Assembly: GCA_963704355.1 (NCBI GenBank)
Contig: OY969891.1
Span: 1,550,001 to 1,614,000 of the forward strand
Length of the DNA: 64,000 nucleotides
From: Bog-473 sp963704355
Lineage (GTDB): Bacteria > Actinomycetota > Acidimicrobiia > Acidimicrobiales > RAAP-2
Direction of reading: 5' to 3'
Below the pieces are notes generated by a model. That model saw nothing but the letters and a program-made list of their open reading frames with translations. It did no database searches and was not told the origin of the DNA. Positions 1 to 9,614 of this stretch are shown here, one piece after another (positions within the stretch are counted from its first letter, which is position 1; each line of letters opens with the position of its first letter). The translations under genes and the position numbers were made by a program.

Positions 1-141
1 TCCATCAGCATTCCATCACCCTTGATTGTCCTTGATGGAGTGCTTGATCACCTCTGCTGGAGGTCCGCTCCGATGGATGTGCGCTGGAAATCTGATGGTA
101 CGCCCATGGCGCGATGACGGCCCCTTCGAGAGGAGCCGCCG

Positions 142-1176
142 ATGCCCAAGGCCCGCGCCAACCCGAGTTCATTCCAGTGGTCCAGCAGCCCGGCCAGTCC
201 GAGCACGAACCGGGGGTCAGAGCCAGCCCCCGGCTCGGCTGAGGATCTCGAGCGCATCATCGCCGAGCTACCCCTAGCCATCATCCCCGCCGACCTGATG
301 TCGCGGCGGGGGAGCGAAGCTCAGCAAACCTGGACCGCCCTGGTGGCCACACCCCTCTATGAGGCGCTGACGATTTGGGTGATGGCGGCCTGGCCTGAGC
401 AGATGCTCGACCGGGTGGACGCCATGGTGCGAACGGCCATGGCCGGCGCCCAGCATGTACGCGAGGGGCGATGGTCGACTATGCGGCTGATTGGCGTGGT
501 GCACAAGGCTGGCCAGCGTCCCGAGCATCGAGAGTTGCGTCAGCACCTCGGTCGGGTCGTCAGTCTCGTCAGCTACGACGCCGTGCCTCTCGAGTTGCCT
601 GACGATTCGCCGCGACCGCGACCAGTCTCTTCCTTGGGCCGAGCTGTCGTGGCCGATCTACGTCTGGCCCTGGGTGAACACCGCTACATGGTTACACCAA
701 GCGCCGCCGCCCTGTTGGACGCCAGCTCGGATATCGCCGTCGATCACCTCAATGCGGTACGGGCCAGGAGCGTCACGAGCGAGCGCCCGGAGGGATTCTG
801 TGGCTTTGCCCTCTTGGCGGCCGCACGACCGAGCAAGCGGGCCAACAAGTCGAACCGGATCACCGACGTGTTCCGCGACCTGCCCCGCCCGACCAGCGTG
901 GCCCTGTCACACCTCCTATTGGGCACCGATCACCACCCTGAAGCCGCTCTACTTTGGCGCCACCTCTCTGGTCTGTCGCCGCTGGGTGTACCGGCCGCAA
1001 TCGTGGCGGACTGGCGGGCTGATCTGCTGGCGTTGTCTCCGAGCATCCTGTCCTTTTCAGAGCGCCGGCGCAGGCGCATGCGCGACCGGTCCCGCAGGGG
1101 GGACGACCTCCGCCGGGTCTTCGAGATGGCCGCGCTGAGCGACCTCGATGACTCCGAGGGTGCGATCGCGATCTGA
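142..1176 (+). CDS. Hypothetical protein heading the conjugation gene block
   Basis: I do not recognise the family of this 344-aa protein. The ATG at 142 follows an AGGAG-type ribosome site in GAGAGGAGCCGCCG. The N-terminus (residues 1-35) is Ser/Pro-rich and likely disordered; the middle is mixed alpha/beta with no signal peptide or obvious membrane segment; the last 60 residues contain an Arg-rich stretch (SERRRRRMRDRSRR) that could bind nucleic acid or acidic lipid. It ends 89 bp before the peptidoglycan hydrolase gene and has the same orientation as the following secretion genes. By position it is probably an accessory conjugation or element-maintenance protein, which is inference only. 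Confidence 0.6.
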   Translation: MPKARANPSSFQWSSSPASPSTNRGSEPAPGSAEDLERIIAELPLAIIPADLMSRRGSEAQQTWTALVATPLYEALTIWVMAAWPEQMLDRVDAMVRTAMAGAQHVREGRWSTMRLIGVVHKAGQRPEHRELRQHLGRVVSLVSYDAVPLELPDDSPRPRPVSSLGRAVVADLRLALGEHRYMVTPSAAALLDASSDIAVDHLNAVRARSVTSERPEGFCGFALLAAARPSKRANKSNRITDVFRDLPRPTSVALSHLLLGTDHHPEAALLWRHLSGLSPLGVPAAIVADWRADLLALSPSILSFSERRRRRMRDRSRRGDDLRRVFEMAALSDLDDSEGAIAI

Positions 1177-1265
1177 CGGTGGTCCCACATTGGGGGGTGG
1201 TCGATGGTCACCCACCCACCCCGATATTGAGGTCCGGTCAACCGGACCATCCTCGGAGGTTGGTC

Positions 1266-2327
1266 ATGGGTGTGTCGTCCACGGGCGCAGCGTTGAAGGT
1301 GGGTACGGCGGTGGTGACGGTGTTTGGGAGCCTGATCCTCGCACTGGTAGCCCTCGCGGGCGGAACGGGCTCGTCGGTTGGCGCCCAAGGTGCGGTCGCG
1401 GTCTCGGTACTCGGTCAACTCCAAGAAGAAGAGTGCTTGCCGACCGGGGCGGTACCGACGCTCAGCGCGGCGCAGGCGAGCAACGCCGAAGCGATAGTGG
1501 CTGCGGCCGAGACGCTTGGGGCAGGCGAGCGCGGCGCGCAGATTGCTCTGATGACGGCGTTCACCGAGTCGTCCTTGGTGAACCTCGGACCCGAGTTGGG
1601 GAACGACGGTTCGTTGGGGCTGTTCCAACAGCGCACGGCGGCCGGCTGGGGAACGGCGGCCGAAGAACAGAACCCGAGCGACGCCACCGCGATGTTCGTT
1701 CAACACCTCCTCTCGGTGCCTAATTGGCAGAGCATCGCGCCCTGGACGGCGGCTCAGGACGTGCAGGGGAGTGCGTTCGGCGACGGGTCGAACTACGAGG
1801 CGAACTGGAGTCTGGTTGCCACCTTTCTCAGCGCCATCACCGGACTGGCCGATGGCCAGGACTGCGGCGGGGAGAATGGCGCCGAGCCTGCCGGCCCTGC
1901 CACCTCGTATGGGCTCGCGATCGGCTACTCGATTCCCTCCGACGCTACGCCGGCCGAGACGTTGGCCATCACGTATGCCATCTCGAAATTAGGCGACGCC
2001 TATGTGTGGGGCGCGGCTGGGCCGGACAGCTTCGACTGTTCGGGGCTCACGATGATGGCGTGGGCGCAAGCGAGTGTGCGACTGGATCACTTCACCGGTG
2101 ACCAGCTGACAGAAGGCGTCGCGGTCGCCGGCTACGGCGCTATATCACCGGGCGACCTGGTGCTCATTCCCGGTTCGGACGGGACGTTGGCCAATCCCGG
2201 CCACGTCGGCCTCTACATCGGTTATGGGCTGGTTCTCTCGGCCACCGATCCCGAGCAAGGCGTGATCGTCCAGACCTGGGCCAACTTCACCGCGGGCGGA
2301 CTGTCGGGGATCCGCCACCTCGGCTGA
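1266..2327 (+). CDS. Secreted lysozyme-like + NlpC/P60 peptidoglycan hydrolase of the conjugation system
   Basis: This bifunctional wall hydrolase would open peptidoglycan for the conjugative channel. The ATG at 1266 is chosen over an upstream in-frame ATG because it follows CTCGGAGG and yields a 353-aa protein with a hydrophobic N-terminal segment (about residues 12-32, signal peptide or anchor). Residues 70-190 look like the lysozyme-like fold of actinobacterial conjugation hydrolases, with candidate catalytic Glu101 in TAFTESS and the GSLGLFQQR motif. Residues 225-353 are NlpC/P60, with Cys258 in DCSG and His313 in GHVGLY. This two-domain layout is known for VirB1-type hydrolases of Gram-positive type IV systems. 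Membrane and transfer genes follow on the same strand. Confidence 0.88.
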   Translation: MGVSSTGAALKVGTAVVTVFGSLILALVALAGGTGSSVGAQGAVAVSVLGQLQEEECLPTGAVPTLSAAQASNAEAIVAAAETLGAGERGAQIALMTAFTESSLVNLGPELGNDGSLGLFQQRTAAGWGTAAEEQNPSDATAMFVQHLLSVPNWQSIAPWTAAQDVQGSAFGDGSNYEANWSLVATFLSAITGLADGQDCGGENGAEPAGPATSYGLAIGYSIPSDATPAETLAITYAISKLGDAYVWGAAGPDSFDCSGLTMMAWAQASVRLDHFTGDQLTEGVAVAGYGAISPGDLVLIPGSDGTLANPGHVGLYIGYGLVLSATDPEQGVIVQTWANFTAGGLSGIRHLG

Positions 2328-2424
2328 GGGGCCGTGATGGCACGGAGGGGCAACTGGTGGCGGGCAGTCAGACGAGGGATGCGCCGGTCATTGGGGCCAG
2401 CCGCCAGCTGAGGAGAGCATCATC

Positions 2425-2778
2425 ATGCTTTCGACCATCACCGAGGCCGTCCTCACCGCGACGACCACAGCCGGATTCCACATCGTCGGATTGGGCGTGC
2501 CCACGATCTGGGCCGACGTGTCCCCCAACAGCACGGGGTTACCTGGGATCGGGAGCTTAAGCAACATTGTGGGCGCACTGCTCACGATCGGCCTCATTGC
2601 CTGTGTGGCCGGACTGGTCATCGCCGCCATTATCTGGGCCATCGGGACCCACAGCTCGAACCCATATCTCGCCGGTCGGGGAAAGTCCGGGGTGCTGGTG
2701 GCATTTGTGGCTGCCATCTTGATCGGCGGAGCCAACGTGCTCGTCGACTTCTTCGTGACCACCGGCAAGGGACTCTGA
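2425..2778 (+). CDS. Small two-TM conjugation membrane protein (DUF6112/VirB2-like position)
   Basis: A 117-aa protein with two clear hydrophobic helices (about residues 47-71 and 87-110) separated by a short polar loop. The ATG at 2425 follows GAGGAGAG. Its size and position between the wall hydrolase and the anchored transfer protein match small integral proteins of actinobacterial conjugative elements (I recall the DUF6112 label for these, without a search) and resemble the VirB2/TrbC pilin topology. Pilin function is not shown by the sequence. The stop abuts the next gene's GTG with no spacer, so the genes are probably co-translated. Confidence 0.7.
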   Translation: MLSTITEAVLTATTTAGFHIVGLGVPTIWADVSPNSTGLPGIGSLSNIVGALLTIGLIACVAGLVIAAIIWAIGTHSSNPYLAGRGKSGVLVAFVAAILIGGANVLVDFFVTTGKGL

Positions 2779-3660
2779 GTGGCCTCGCGCCAAGCAGTGG
2801 CTGATCTCATGCGCGCCTTATGGATCTTCCATCGCCGCCTCATCGTGGCGGCCGCCCTCACTGTGGGCCTCACCGTTTCGGCGGGTGTCGTGCTCGTCGG
2901 TAGCCGCCACGGCACTCCGGAGGCGACCCACCTGACGGTCACCCGATCGGCCAAGTCGACGACGCCCTCAAAGGCCGGGACCGTAACGGCCCCCCGTCAC
3001 CGGATACCGGTGCGGCTTGTCGAGCCCGCGGCGACTGCCATCGAAAAGCAGGTCGACGCCGAGCTAGCGGCGGCGGAGACTCCGGCCTCGGTCGCCGCGG
3101 CCGAGGCAACCAACGTCCCGGTACCGGCAACATCCGCCGCCTACCCGTCGACTCCCGCCACGGACCGCTCCGACCCGACCGCCTATGCCATTGCCTTTGC
3201 CACGGAACTCTTGGACACCAACTATGCGACCCAGTCCCGGGCCGCTTTGTTGGCCTGGGCCGAACACGAGGAGGCCCCCAACACCCTGCCGGGGGTCCCG
3301 ACCTCGGTGGCCGGCAAGGCTCTCGTCCTTTCCTTGGCGGACCCGAGCCTGCCCGGTGGCACACCGTCGCCCACGCCTTCGGCGAGCCAGTGGGCCACTG
3401 ACGCCGAGGAGGGCGTGACCCAGAGCGTGAGCGGCGTGGACGCCGAGGTCGATCCCGACTGGGCCCAGATTATTTCGGAAGGTTGGCAGCCCCGCGACCC
3501 GCGCCTGACCATCGAGACTGTCACCGGGACGCTGACGGTCACAACCGAGGGTCACTCCGCTCCACCCCAAGCGTTCTCCCTCACCCTCACGTTGGGAACA
3601 GCCGCCCATGTGCACACTGGCTACGGCGCTGTAGCGGCCGGTGACTGGACGGTTAACTGA
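2779..3660 (+). CDS. Single-pass membrane-anchored conjugation protein (VirB8/TcpC-like position)
   Basis: A 293-aa protein. GTG at 2779 directly follows the previous stop; ATG at 2809 is an alternative start. It has a short cytoplasmic N-terminus, one hydrophobic helix (about residues 20-40), a Thr/Pro/Ala-rich linker (about 45-140), and a C-terminal globular part with beta-strand character (TIETVTGTLTVT). This architecture is typical of VirB8/TcpC-type scaffold proteins with an extracytoplasmic NTF2-like domain. I cannot confirm the fold by eye, so the family is inferred from topology and order. It overlaps the next gene by one base (TGATG). Confidence 0.65.
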   Translation: MASRQAVADLMRALWIFHRRLIVAAALTVGLTVSAGVVLVGSRHGTPEATHLTVTRSAKSTTPSKAGTVTAPRHRIPVRLVEPAATAIEKQVDAELAAAETPASVAAAEATNVPVPATSAAYPSTPATDRSDPTAYAIAFATELLDTNYATQSRAALLAWAEHEEAPNTLPGVPTSVAGKALVLSLADPSLPGGTPSPTPSASQWATDAEEGVTQSVSGVDAEVDPDWAQIISEGWQPRDPRLTIETVTGTLTVTTEGHSAPPQAFSLTLTLGTAAHVHTGYGAVAAGDWTVN

Positions 3661-5012
3661 TGGGCTGCTCGCTTACCGATCCAGCCGGGTGCCTGGCCGA
3701 CCTGGCCGGCAACGCGGCGGGTTCGATCGCTGACTCGGCTTTTAACCAGATTGCCAAGGATTTCGGCAACGCCGCCGGCGACGCAGTGAACTGGCTGTGG
3801 AGGCAGATCGGCGGAGCCACCGCCGTCTCGCTCACCGGGTCGGCCATGACCCGTGACCTGGCCATCGTGAGCGCGCTCGCGGTCGTGGTGGCTACCGGAC
3901 TGTTCCTCATCCAAATCATCGCCTCGGTATTGCGGCGTGACGGGAGCGGCCTGGGCCGCGCGGTCAAGGGACTCTTGGTCGCATTCATGGGCTCTGTGGC
4001 CGCCATCGCCGTCACGACACTCCTCCTGTCAGCGGTCGACGCTCTTTCGGCCGGGTTTGTCCAAGCCGCCACCGGCGACTCGATGTCGCAGATGGGGACG
4101 GCCATCCTCTCGGCTTCCGCGATCACGGCAGCCGCGAACCCGGCCATTGTGCTCGTGTTAGCCCTCATCGTCCTCGGGGCGGTCATCGTGGTGTGGGGAG
4201 CCATGATGGTGCGCAAGCTCCTCATCATCGTCACCGCCGTGTTCGCACCCTTGGCCTTCGCTGGGGCGACAGCGGACATCTCGGTCGCGTGGGTGCGACG
4301 GTGGATCGAGACGATGGTCGCTCTCATCGTCTCGAAGCTCATCTTGGTCATCATCTTCGTAATCGGCCTCGGCGTACTCACCGACGGGCTTGGCGAGTCG
4401 AACGGTACGGGTGGCGCCTCGGCATCGCAGTCGATCACCCAGGCGATCGTCGGGACGCTGATCCTGTTGATGGGCGGCTTCGCTCCCTGGCTGGCCATCA
4501 GGCTGGTGCACTTCGGCGGCGACCACTTCCATCAGGTCCATGGCCAGGCCCGGTCCGCGTTGGCCGGCGCGCAGAGCGTCGCCGCCGCTCCTCAGAAGGC
4601 GCAAGCGATGGCGGGGCGTGTTGGCGGTGGGGGCTTGGGGGCAGCCAGCCCAGTTGGGTCGAACCCAGGTGTACTGAACCCAGTCGGATCGAACCCGGCG
4701 GGATCAAGCGGAACGGGTGGACGTTTGACCACCACGAGCGGCTCGTTAGCACGGCAGGGACGAGGTTCGTTGGCCGCCGGTTCCTCTGGACCTGCAGTCG
4801 GTGGTGGTCTGGCCGCAGCGGCTGGGCCGCTCAGTGCTGCCGCGGCGGCGAGCGGTGCCAAAGGAGCTGCCGGGAAGTTGGCGGCACACGTCGGTGCCGT
4901 TTCTTCGTCGGCTGCGCCCCCATCGACAACTGCCTCGAACGAACACCGTCCAAGACCCAACCCGCCGCCGCCACCTCCGCCGCCGTCATCTGGACGTCCG
5001 AAGAGCGCCTGA
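3660..5012 (+). CDS. VirB6/TrbL-like polytopic membrane channel protein
   Basis: A 450-aa membrane protein likely to form the inner-membrane channel of the transfer apparatus. Hydrophobic helices lie near residues 67-90, 103-124, 161-180, 186-203, 219-240 and 262-281. Between them is the conserved-looking RKLLIIVTAVFAPLAF segment, common in TrbL/VirB6-like proteins. The C-terminal 150 residues are Gly/Ser/Ala-rich and low-complexity, ending in a poly-proline run, and probably hang in the cytoplasm. The start ATG overlaps the previous stop, indicating coupling. The long disordered tail is common in actinobacterial versions. Confidence 0.78.
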   Translation: MGCSLTDPAGCLADLAGNAAGSIADSAFNQIAKDFGNAAGDAVNWLWRQIGGATAVSLTGSAMTRDLAIVSALAVVVATGLFLIQIIASVLRRDGSGLGRAVKGLLVAFMGSVAAIAVTTLLLSAVDALSAGFVQAATGDSMSQMGTAILSASAITAAANPAIVLVLALIVLGAVIVVWGAMMVRKLLIIVTAVFAPLAFAGATADISVAWVRRWIETMVALIVSKLILVIIFVIGLGVLTDGLGESNGTGGASASQSITQAIVGTLILLMGGFAPWLAIRLVHFGGDHFHQVHGQARSALAGAQSVAAAPQKAQAMAGRVGGGGLGAASPVGSNPGVLNPVGSNPAGSSGTGGRLTTTSGSLARQGRGSLAAGSSGPAVGGGLAAAAGPLSAAAAASGAKGAAGKLAAHVGAVSSSAAPPSTTASNEHRPRPNPPPPPPPPSSGRPKSA

Positions 5013-5048
5013 TCGACTAGTCCGTCACACACAATGGGAGCCAGATCT

Positions 5049-6503
5049 GTGTCATCTGACCTCGCGACAATGAGTAGTCCCGAACCTGTGCGCTTCGGTC
5101 GTCGGTCCACCCGTGGACTTCTACTCGGCCTCTCCACCGCGCGCTGCATCTCGGCCGGGGCTGCCGTCGTCGCGTTGGTGATTGGCCTGGTTGTTGCTGG
5201 AGGGATCGGACTGGCGGCCAGTGGGTTCCTCTGGGTTCCGCTGCTGGCGGCCTCGTTCGTCACTTGGCAGGGCGTCAGCCTCAGCGAGTGGGTTCCCGTC
5301 GTTGCGTTCTGGAAGGCCCGCACGGTTGTCCGGCAGCACGAGTACCGGGCTCGCGTCTCCGTACCACGTCCGGCCGGCACGATGGCCCTTCCCGGCGACG
5401 CCGCCACGCTGCGCTTCTACGAGGACCCTCAGAGCTTTGCCTGCATGGTGCACGACCCGCACCGGCAAACCCTCTCGGCGACCGTCGCCGTTACCCACCC
5501 GGCCTACGTGTTGCTCTCGCCCGGCGACCAGCAGAGCCGGGTGAGTGCCTGGGGACGCCTGTTGGCCGCGTTGTCCAAGTCGGGATACTGCGCGGCGATC
5601 CAGGTCCTCGAGGCCACTGTCCCCGATCCGGGCACCGGCGTGGCCGGTTACTACGCGCGACATGGCACCCACGACGGAGGGTGGGCCGATGCCAACTACG
5701 CCGCCTTGCTGGCGCAGTCTTCGCACACTTCTTCGGCGCATCGCACGACCATCACGCTCTCCCTCGACATGCGGCGAGCAGCCAAGGCGATCAAGGATGC
5801 GGGGCGGGGAGTGAAGGGCGCCGCAGCCGTTCTGCGTAGCCAGATGGATGCGCTGGACTACTCACTGCGCGCCGCTGAGCTGCGTGTTGACCGTTGGCTC
5901 GATGCCGCAGCCTTAGCTGTGGTCGTCCGGCAGGCCTACGACCCGGCGGCATCCGTCCGGCCCGATTCGCCCGGAGCAACACTGCGCAGCGCCGGCCCCG
6001 TCGGGGTGTCTGAACACTGGAGCTACCTACGCCACGACTCGGGGTTCTCCACCGTCCTGTGGATAAGTGAGTGGCCCCGCCAGAACGCGGCGCCGAACTT
6101 CTTGCACCCGATCCTGTTCGCCCAGGGGGTACGGCGTTCACTGTCCTTAGTGGCCCACCCGCTCGGTGCGAACGCAGCGCTCAAACAGATCCGCAAGGAA
6201 AAGACCGAGGCCGTCACCGACTCGGCCCAGAAGGCCAAGATCGGCCAGATTCTTGATCTCTCCGACGCCCAGGAGTACGAGGACGTTCTCGTCCGCGAGC
6301 AGGCCCTCATTGCCGGTCACGCCGACATGGAGTTTTCCGGCTTCGTCACCGTGACGGCGCCCAACCCGGACGAGCTCGCCGCCGCGGTCTCCCTGATCGA
6401 ACAAGCGGTCGCCCAGTCGACCTGCGAGACGCGCATCCTTTACGGCCGGCAAGCCCAAGGATTCGTCGTCTCCGCGTTGCCGTTCGCGCGTTCGGTCAGT
6501 TGA
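5049..6503 (+). CDS. SCO6880-like conjugation membrane protein
   Basis: The GTG at 5049 is preferred over the ATG at 5034 because GGAG lies 9 bases upstream; this gives 484 aa. Two adjacent hydrophobic helices near the N-terminus (about residues 30-75) are followed by a long soluble part. This layout, and the position just before the VirB4-like ATPase, match the SCO6880 family of actinobacterial conjugative elements, a PrgI-type membrane domain joined to a region resembling the N-terminal part of VirB4. The protein has no Walker A motif, so ATP hydrolysis would come from the next gene. It would act at the cytoplasmic membrane. Confidence 0.78.
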   Translation: MSSDLATMSSPEPVRFGRRSTRGLLLGLSTARCISAGAAVVALVIGLVVAGGIGLAASGFLWVPLLAASFVTWQGVSLSEWVPVVAFWKARTVVRQHEYRARVSVPRPAGTMALPGDAATLRFYEDPQSFACMVHDPHRQTLSATVAVTHPAYVLLSPGDQQSRVSAWGRLLAALSKSGYCAAIQVLEATVPDPGTGVAGYYARHGTHDGGWADANYAALLAQSSHTSSAHRTTITLSLDMRRAAKAIKDAGRGVKGAAAVLRSQMDALDYSLRAAELRVDRWLDAAALAVVVRQAYDPAASVRPDSPGATLRSAGPVGVSEHWSYLRHDSGFSTVLWISEWPRQNAAPNFLHPILFAQGVRRSLSLVAHPLGANAALKQIRKEKTEAVTDSAQKAKIGQILDLSDAQEYEDVLVREQALIAGHADMEFSGFVTVTAPNPDELAAAVSLIEQAVAQSTCETRILYGRQAQGFVVSALPFARSVS

Positions 6504-6538
6504 GGGAGCTGTGCAACGTTGCCGGGAAGGGAGCACAG

Positions 6539-8146
6539 ATGTCGAACAAGAGGACAGGCACATCGAAGGAACTCGACATATCGATGGATTCGGACAGCCA
6601 GCAAGTAGGGGACTCGGCAGATCCACTCACGCCCACACCAGGAGCTCGGGGTGGGTCGATGTTCGATAACGGTCGGACGTTCGGTGCCTCCCTGTTCACG
6701 CCCGCCGGCACGGGCCGGCGCCAGCGGCGGCATCACGCGAGACGGGCGCGGGGGATCGAGGCGGCGCAGCGCAAGGCGTGGATGGAACGGCGCCGGGCCG
6801 AGGTCGAGGCGGTGAAAGCCGAGCAGCGATCGGCCGGCTACGTACCCAAAGGCGGTGAGAAGGGTCCCGCCGCCCTCCGCTCATACCGCAAGCTCAAAGT
6901 CCAACCGCACCGGGCGACTTCTGACGTATTGGCCGGGGCCTACCCCTTCTTGGCCGAGGCCGGACTGGGCAGTGACGGCGTGCTGATCGGTACAGACTCG
7001 TGGTCGGGTGCGGCTTTCGTCTATGACCCGTGGGTCCTCTACGAACAAGGAGTGTTGACCAACCCGAACCAACTCCTGGCGGGCGTGATTGGCAAAGGCA
7101 AGTCCATGTTGGCGAAGTCCCTGGCCGCACGCTCGATCGCGTTCGGGCGCAAGGTCTATGTACCTGGCGATCCCAAGGGTGAATGGTCTGTGGTGACGCG
7201 CGCAGTCGGCGGTCAGGTCATCGAACTGGGCGGGACGTTGAATGCCCGGCTGAATCCACTCGATGAGGGCCCCCGAGTCGCCGGCATCGACGACGAGACG
7301 TGGAGGGTCGAAACGGCAAAGCGACGACGAGTGCTGTTGGGTTCGCTGACCGAGTCCGCACTCGGCCGACCTCTGCTCTCAATCGAGCACAGTGCCCTCG
7401 ACGCTGCCCTGGCCGCGGTGGCGAATTGTGGTATTCCAATCTTGCCCACGGTTGTCGATGCCTTGTTCGATCCCAGAGAGGCCTGGCTGGGGTCGTCGGT
7501 GAGCCAATTGGTAGTTGACGGGCGCGACGCCGGCCACGCCCTTGCCCGCTTGGTACATGGGGACCTGGCCGGTCTCTTCGACGGACCGTCCACCGTGCAC
7601 TTCGACCCGAGCCTGCCCATGATCTCTCTCGATCTGTCACGCATCTCGGGCTCGAACCAGCTCATTGGCCTGGTCATGACCTGCGCCTCGGCATGGATGG
7701 AAGCCGCTTTGGCCGACCCCGACGCCGGTCAGCGTTACGTGATCTACGACGAGGCGTGGCGTTTGATTGCCCAGCCGAGCCTCCTTGCCCGGATGCAGTC
7801 GCAATGGAAGCTTTCCCGCGCCCTTGGCATCGCCAACCTCATGGTCATCCATCGGCTCAGCGATCTCGACGCGGTCGGCGACGCCAACAGCGAAGCTCGC
7901 AATCTGGCGCTGGGTCTGTTGGCTGACTGCTCGACCAAGATTGTCTACGCCCAAGAGGCTGGCGAGGCGGTCAGGACCGGCGGAGTGCTCGGGCTGTCCT
8001 CGACGGAGACGAGCCAACTCCCGGAGTTGGCAAGGGGCGAGGGGTTGTGGCGGATCGGTGAGCGCTCTTTCATGGTGCGTCACTTGTGCACGGCGGGCGA
8101 GTTGGCGCTTTTCGACACCAATGCGCGCATGATGGCACCGATGTAA
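6539..8146 (+). CDS. VirB4-like conjugation ATPase
   Basis: Cytoplasmic motor ATPase that powers substrate transfer through the type IV system. The ATG at 6539, preceded by GGAAGGGAG, gives 535 aa; a TTG overlapping the previous stop is a poor alternative. The N-terminal 100 residues are charged and coiled. Walker A is GVIGKGKS at residues 182-189, followed by a conserved-looking VYVPGDPKGEW segment. Walker B is VIYDEAW near residues 401-407, with a downstream Arg/Gln-containing segment as in VirB4/TraE. This is the last gene of the first conjugation block; an uncoded gap and unrelated cargo follow. Confidence 0.87.
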   Translation: MSNKRTGTSKELDISMDSDSQQVGDSADPLTPTPGARGGSMFDNGRTFGASLFTPAGTGRRQRRHHARRARGIEAAQRKAWMERRRAEVEAVKAEQRSAGYVPKGGEKGPAALRSYRKLKVQPHRATSDVLAGAYPFLAEAGLGSDGVLIGTDSWSGAAFVYDPWVLYEQGVLTNPNQLLAGVIGKGKSMLAKSLAARSIAFGRKVYVPGDPKGEWSVVTRAVGGQVIELGGTLNARLNPLDEGPRVAGIDDETWRVETAKRRRVLLGSLTESALGRPLLSIEHSALDAALAAVANCGIPILPTVVDALFDPREAWLGSSVSQLVVDGRDAGHALARLVHGDLAGLFDGPSTVHFDPSLPMISLDLSRISGSNQLIGLVMTCASAWMEAALADPDAGQRYVIYDEAWRLIAQPSLLARMQSQWKLSRALGIANLMVIHRLSDLDAVGDANSEARNLALGLLADCSTKIVYAQEAGEAVRTGGVLGLSSTETSQLPELARGEGLWRIGERSFMVRHLCTAGELALFDTNARMMAPM

Positions 8147-8573
8147 AAGAAGGACTGCTGAGGGTCGGTGTCGTGGGATGTAACCGGCTCAGCTGAGATG
8201 CGTACCGATTCGTTCTGGCACGTGGCGTGGAAGCAACGAGCCACTGTGTCAATCATCACCACTGGATGTCGCCCACAGGTGCGCTGGACCGTCATCGCCC
8301 CTCATGGAGACCGCCCGTACGCCCACCCGTCACCGCGCACTTTTGCGGGCGGGTCTTACGGGATGTTCTCTCGGCTCGAATTGGCGGGACGTCGGCGCTC
8401 CCGGGCACGGTTCGGCTTACGGAGATTGTCCGCGGGCTGGAGATCGGGAGCGGACGCCGCTTGCGAGAGGCAGCAATGTCGGCGGTAGGCCCGTGGAGCC
8501 CTGTTGCCAGACCGGCTACTGGGGCACCTACGCTCAAGTGACTCCCGCTTCCAAATGGAGGCATTATTGGAGT
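8147..8573 (+). other. Intergenic stretch without a supported gene
   Basis: About 430 bp between the VirB4-like gene and the acetyltransferase. Open frames cross it on both strands, but none has a ribosome site, recognisable motif or continuity with a neighbour. It marks the junction between the conjugation backbone and the cargo block, so it could hold a recombination scar or transfer origin; I see no inverted repeat strong enough to claim either. Confidence 0.5.
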
Positions 8574-9098
8574 GTGCCAATCGTCCGCGATGCCACTCCT
8601 GATGACGCCGAGAGCATTGGCGAGGCACACGCCGAGGCTTGGCGGATCGGCTACGACGAGTTATTTCCCCGTGCCCTGTTGGAAGCTGCGGTGGATCTCC
8701 GCCGTCGTATGTGGGTCGGTCTCGTCGGTGATCCAGCACTCGGTGGAACGCTGTTAGTTGCAGAAGAAGCTGGAGAGGTCGTTGGCTTCATCCACTTCGG
8801 TCAAGCTTCGGGAAACGACGGGCTCGGTGAGATCTATGGGCTTTATGTGCTTCCGTCCTCGTGGGGGACAGGGAGTGCGCAGGCACTTATGGATCGAGCC
8901 GTCGCCTTACTAGGTGAGTCGTTCAGGTTGGCGATTCTGTGGACTCACACAGAGGCCGAAAGGGCCCGGCGGTTCTACGCCAAGTCTCGTTGGGCAGAGA
9001 CCGGAAACTACCGCCAAGAGACCACCTGGGATGGCCTTGCCTTCCCGGCCGTCGAATACGAGCGAGTTCTCGTATCGGGCAGGGTGCCGACCGATTGA
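8574..9098 (+). CDS. GNAT-family N-acetyltransferase
   Basis: A 174-aa GNAT enzyme predicted to transfer an acetyl group from acetyl-CoA to an unknown small molecule or protein amine. The start is GTG at 8574, about 12 bases after a GGAGG; the open frame extends further upstream without homologous-looking sequence. The N-terminus IVRDATPDDAESIGEAH is a typical GNAT first strand and helix. Motif A is IYGLYVLPSSWGTGSAQALMD, with a Q/R-x-x-G-type loop, and a C-terminal ERARRFYAKSRWAE resembles the usual A.. FYek.GF element. It stands at the edge of a cargo block inside conjugation genes. Confidence 0.82.
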   Translation: MPIVRDATPDDAESIGEAHAEAWRIGYDELFPRALLEAAVDLRRRMWVGLVGDPALGGTLLVAEEAGEVVGFIHFGQASGNDGLGEIYGLYVLPSSWGTGSAQALMDRAVALLGESFRLAILWTHTEAERARRFYAKSRWAETGNYRQETTWDGLAFPAVEYERVLVSGRVPTD

Positions 9099-9113
9099 CC
9101 TAGCCTTGAAGAG

Positions 9114-9614
9114 GTGGACAAGGCGACATTCGATGTCGACGCATTCCTTTGTGAGACTGGTAGGAGTGCGCAGGTGGCCTCCGTTTCGCCAGCGCTTGCT
9201 CCACTGCTAGGCAGTCTCTGGTATCTCTTTGATAACTGCAAGTTCTGGTTTAGGAGCCCATTATCGTCACCTCTTGTCCGAGCTGCAGAACGTGGCGTTG
9301 AACTCGCAGTCATCGTGGACGACTTCAATCCTCCGGCGTCCATACGCCAGGTGCGGGTGCGTGGGTACGGCGGCTCCGAACCCCATGATCCGGTGCTCGT
9401 GCGTCGAATCTACGAGCGATACCTCGGTCTCGACGTGAACGATTGGCCACCTCTCTTTCAAGGGACGATCGGGGCCGGAGAGGGATGGACGCTATGGTCC
9501 GTTTCCCCTGAGTCCGGTATGGCGGTCACTTCACCGGGATTTATTGAACAGGTCTACCGCTGGGACGCTCCACATCGAGCGCCCTTCATTGTGACACCTC
9601 TACCGCCTGGGTAG
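9114..9614 (+). CDS. Pyridoxamine 5'-phosphate oxidase-fold (PPOX) protein
   Basis: A 166-aa protein starting with GTG at 9114 after GAAGAG, 15 bp behind the acetyltransferase. The pattern FDVDAFLCET..AQVASVSPALAPLLGSLWYLFDNCKFWF, then a segment reading as loss of side-chain specificity then PLVRAAERGVELAVIVDDFNPPASIRQVRVRG, fits split-barrel flavin- or F420-binding proteins of the PPOX superfamily. Which cofactor (FMN, F420 or heme) it binds and what it reduces cannot be told. It probably shares a transcript with the upstream acetyltransferase. Confidence 0.7.
   Translation: MDKATFDVDAFLCETGRSAQVASVSPALAPLLGSLWYLFDNCKFWFRSPLSSPLVRAAERGVELAVIVDDFNPPASIRQVRVRGYGGSEPHDPVLVRRIYERYLGLDVNDWPPLFQGTIGAGEGWTLWSVSPESGMAVTSPGFIEQVYRWDAPHRAPFIVTPLPPG

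Noticed and set aside
8147..8573. Transfer origin between VirB4 and cargo
   Set aside because: No clear inverted repeat or nick-site-like motif was visible, and no relaxase is present to suggest which family to look for.
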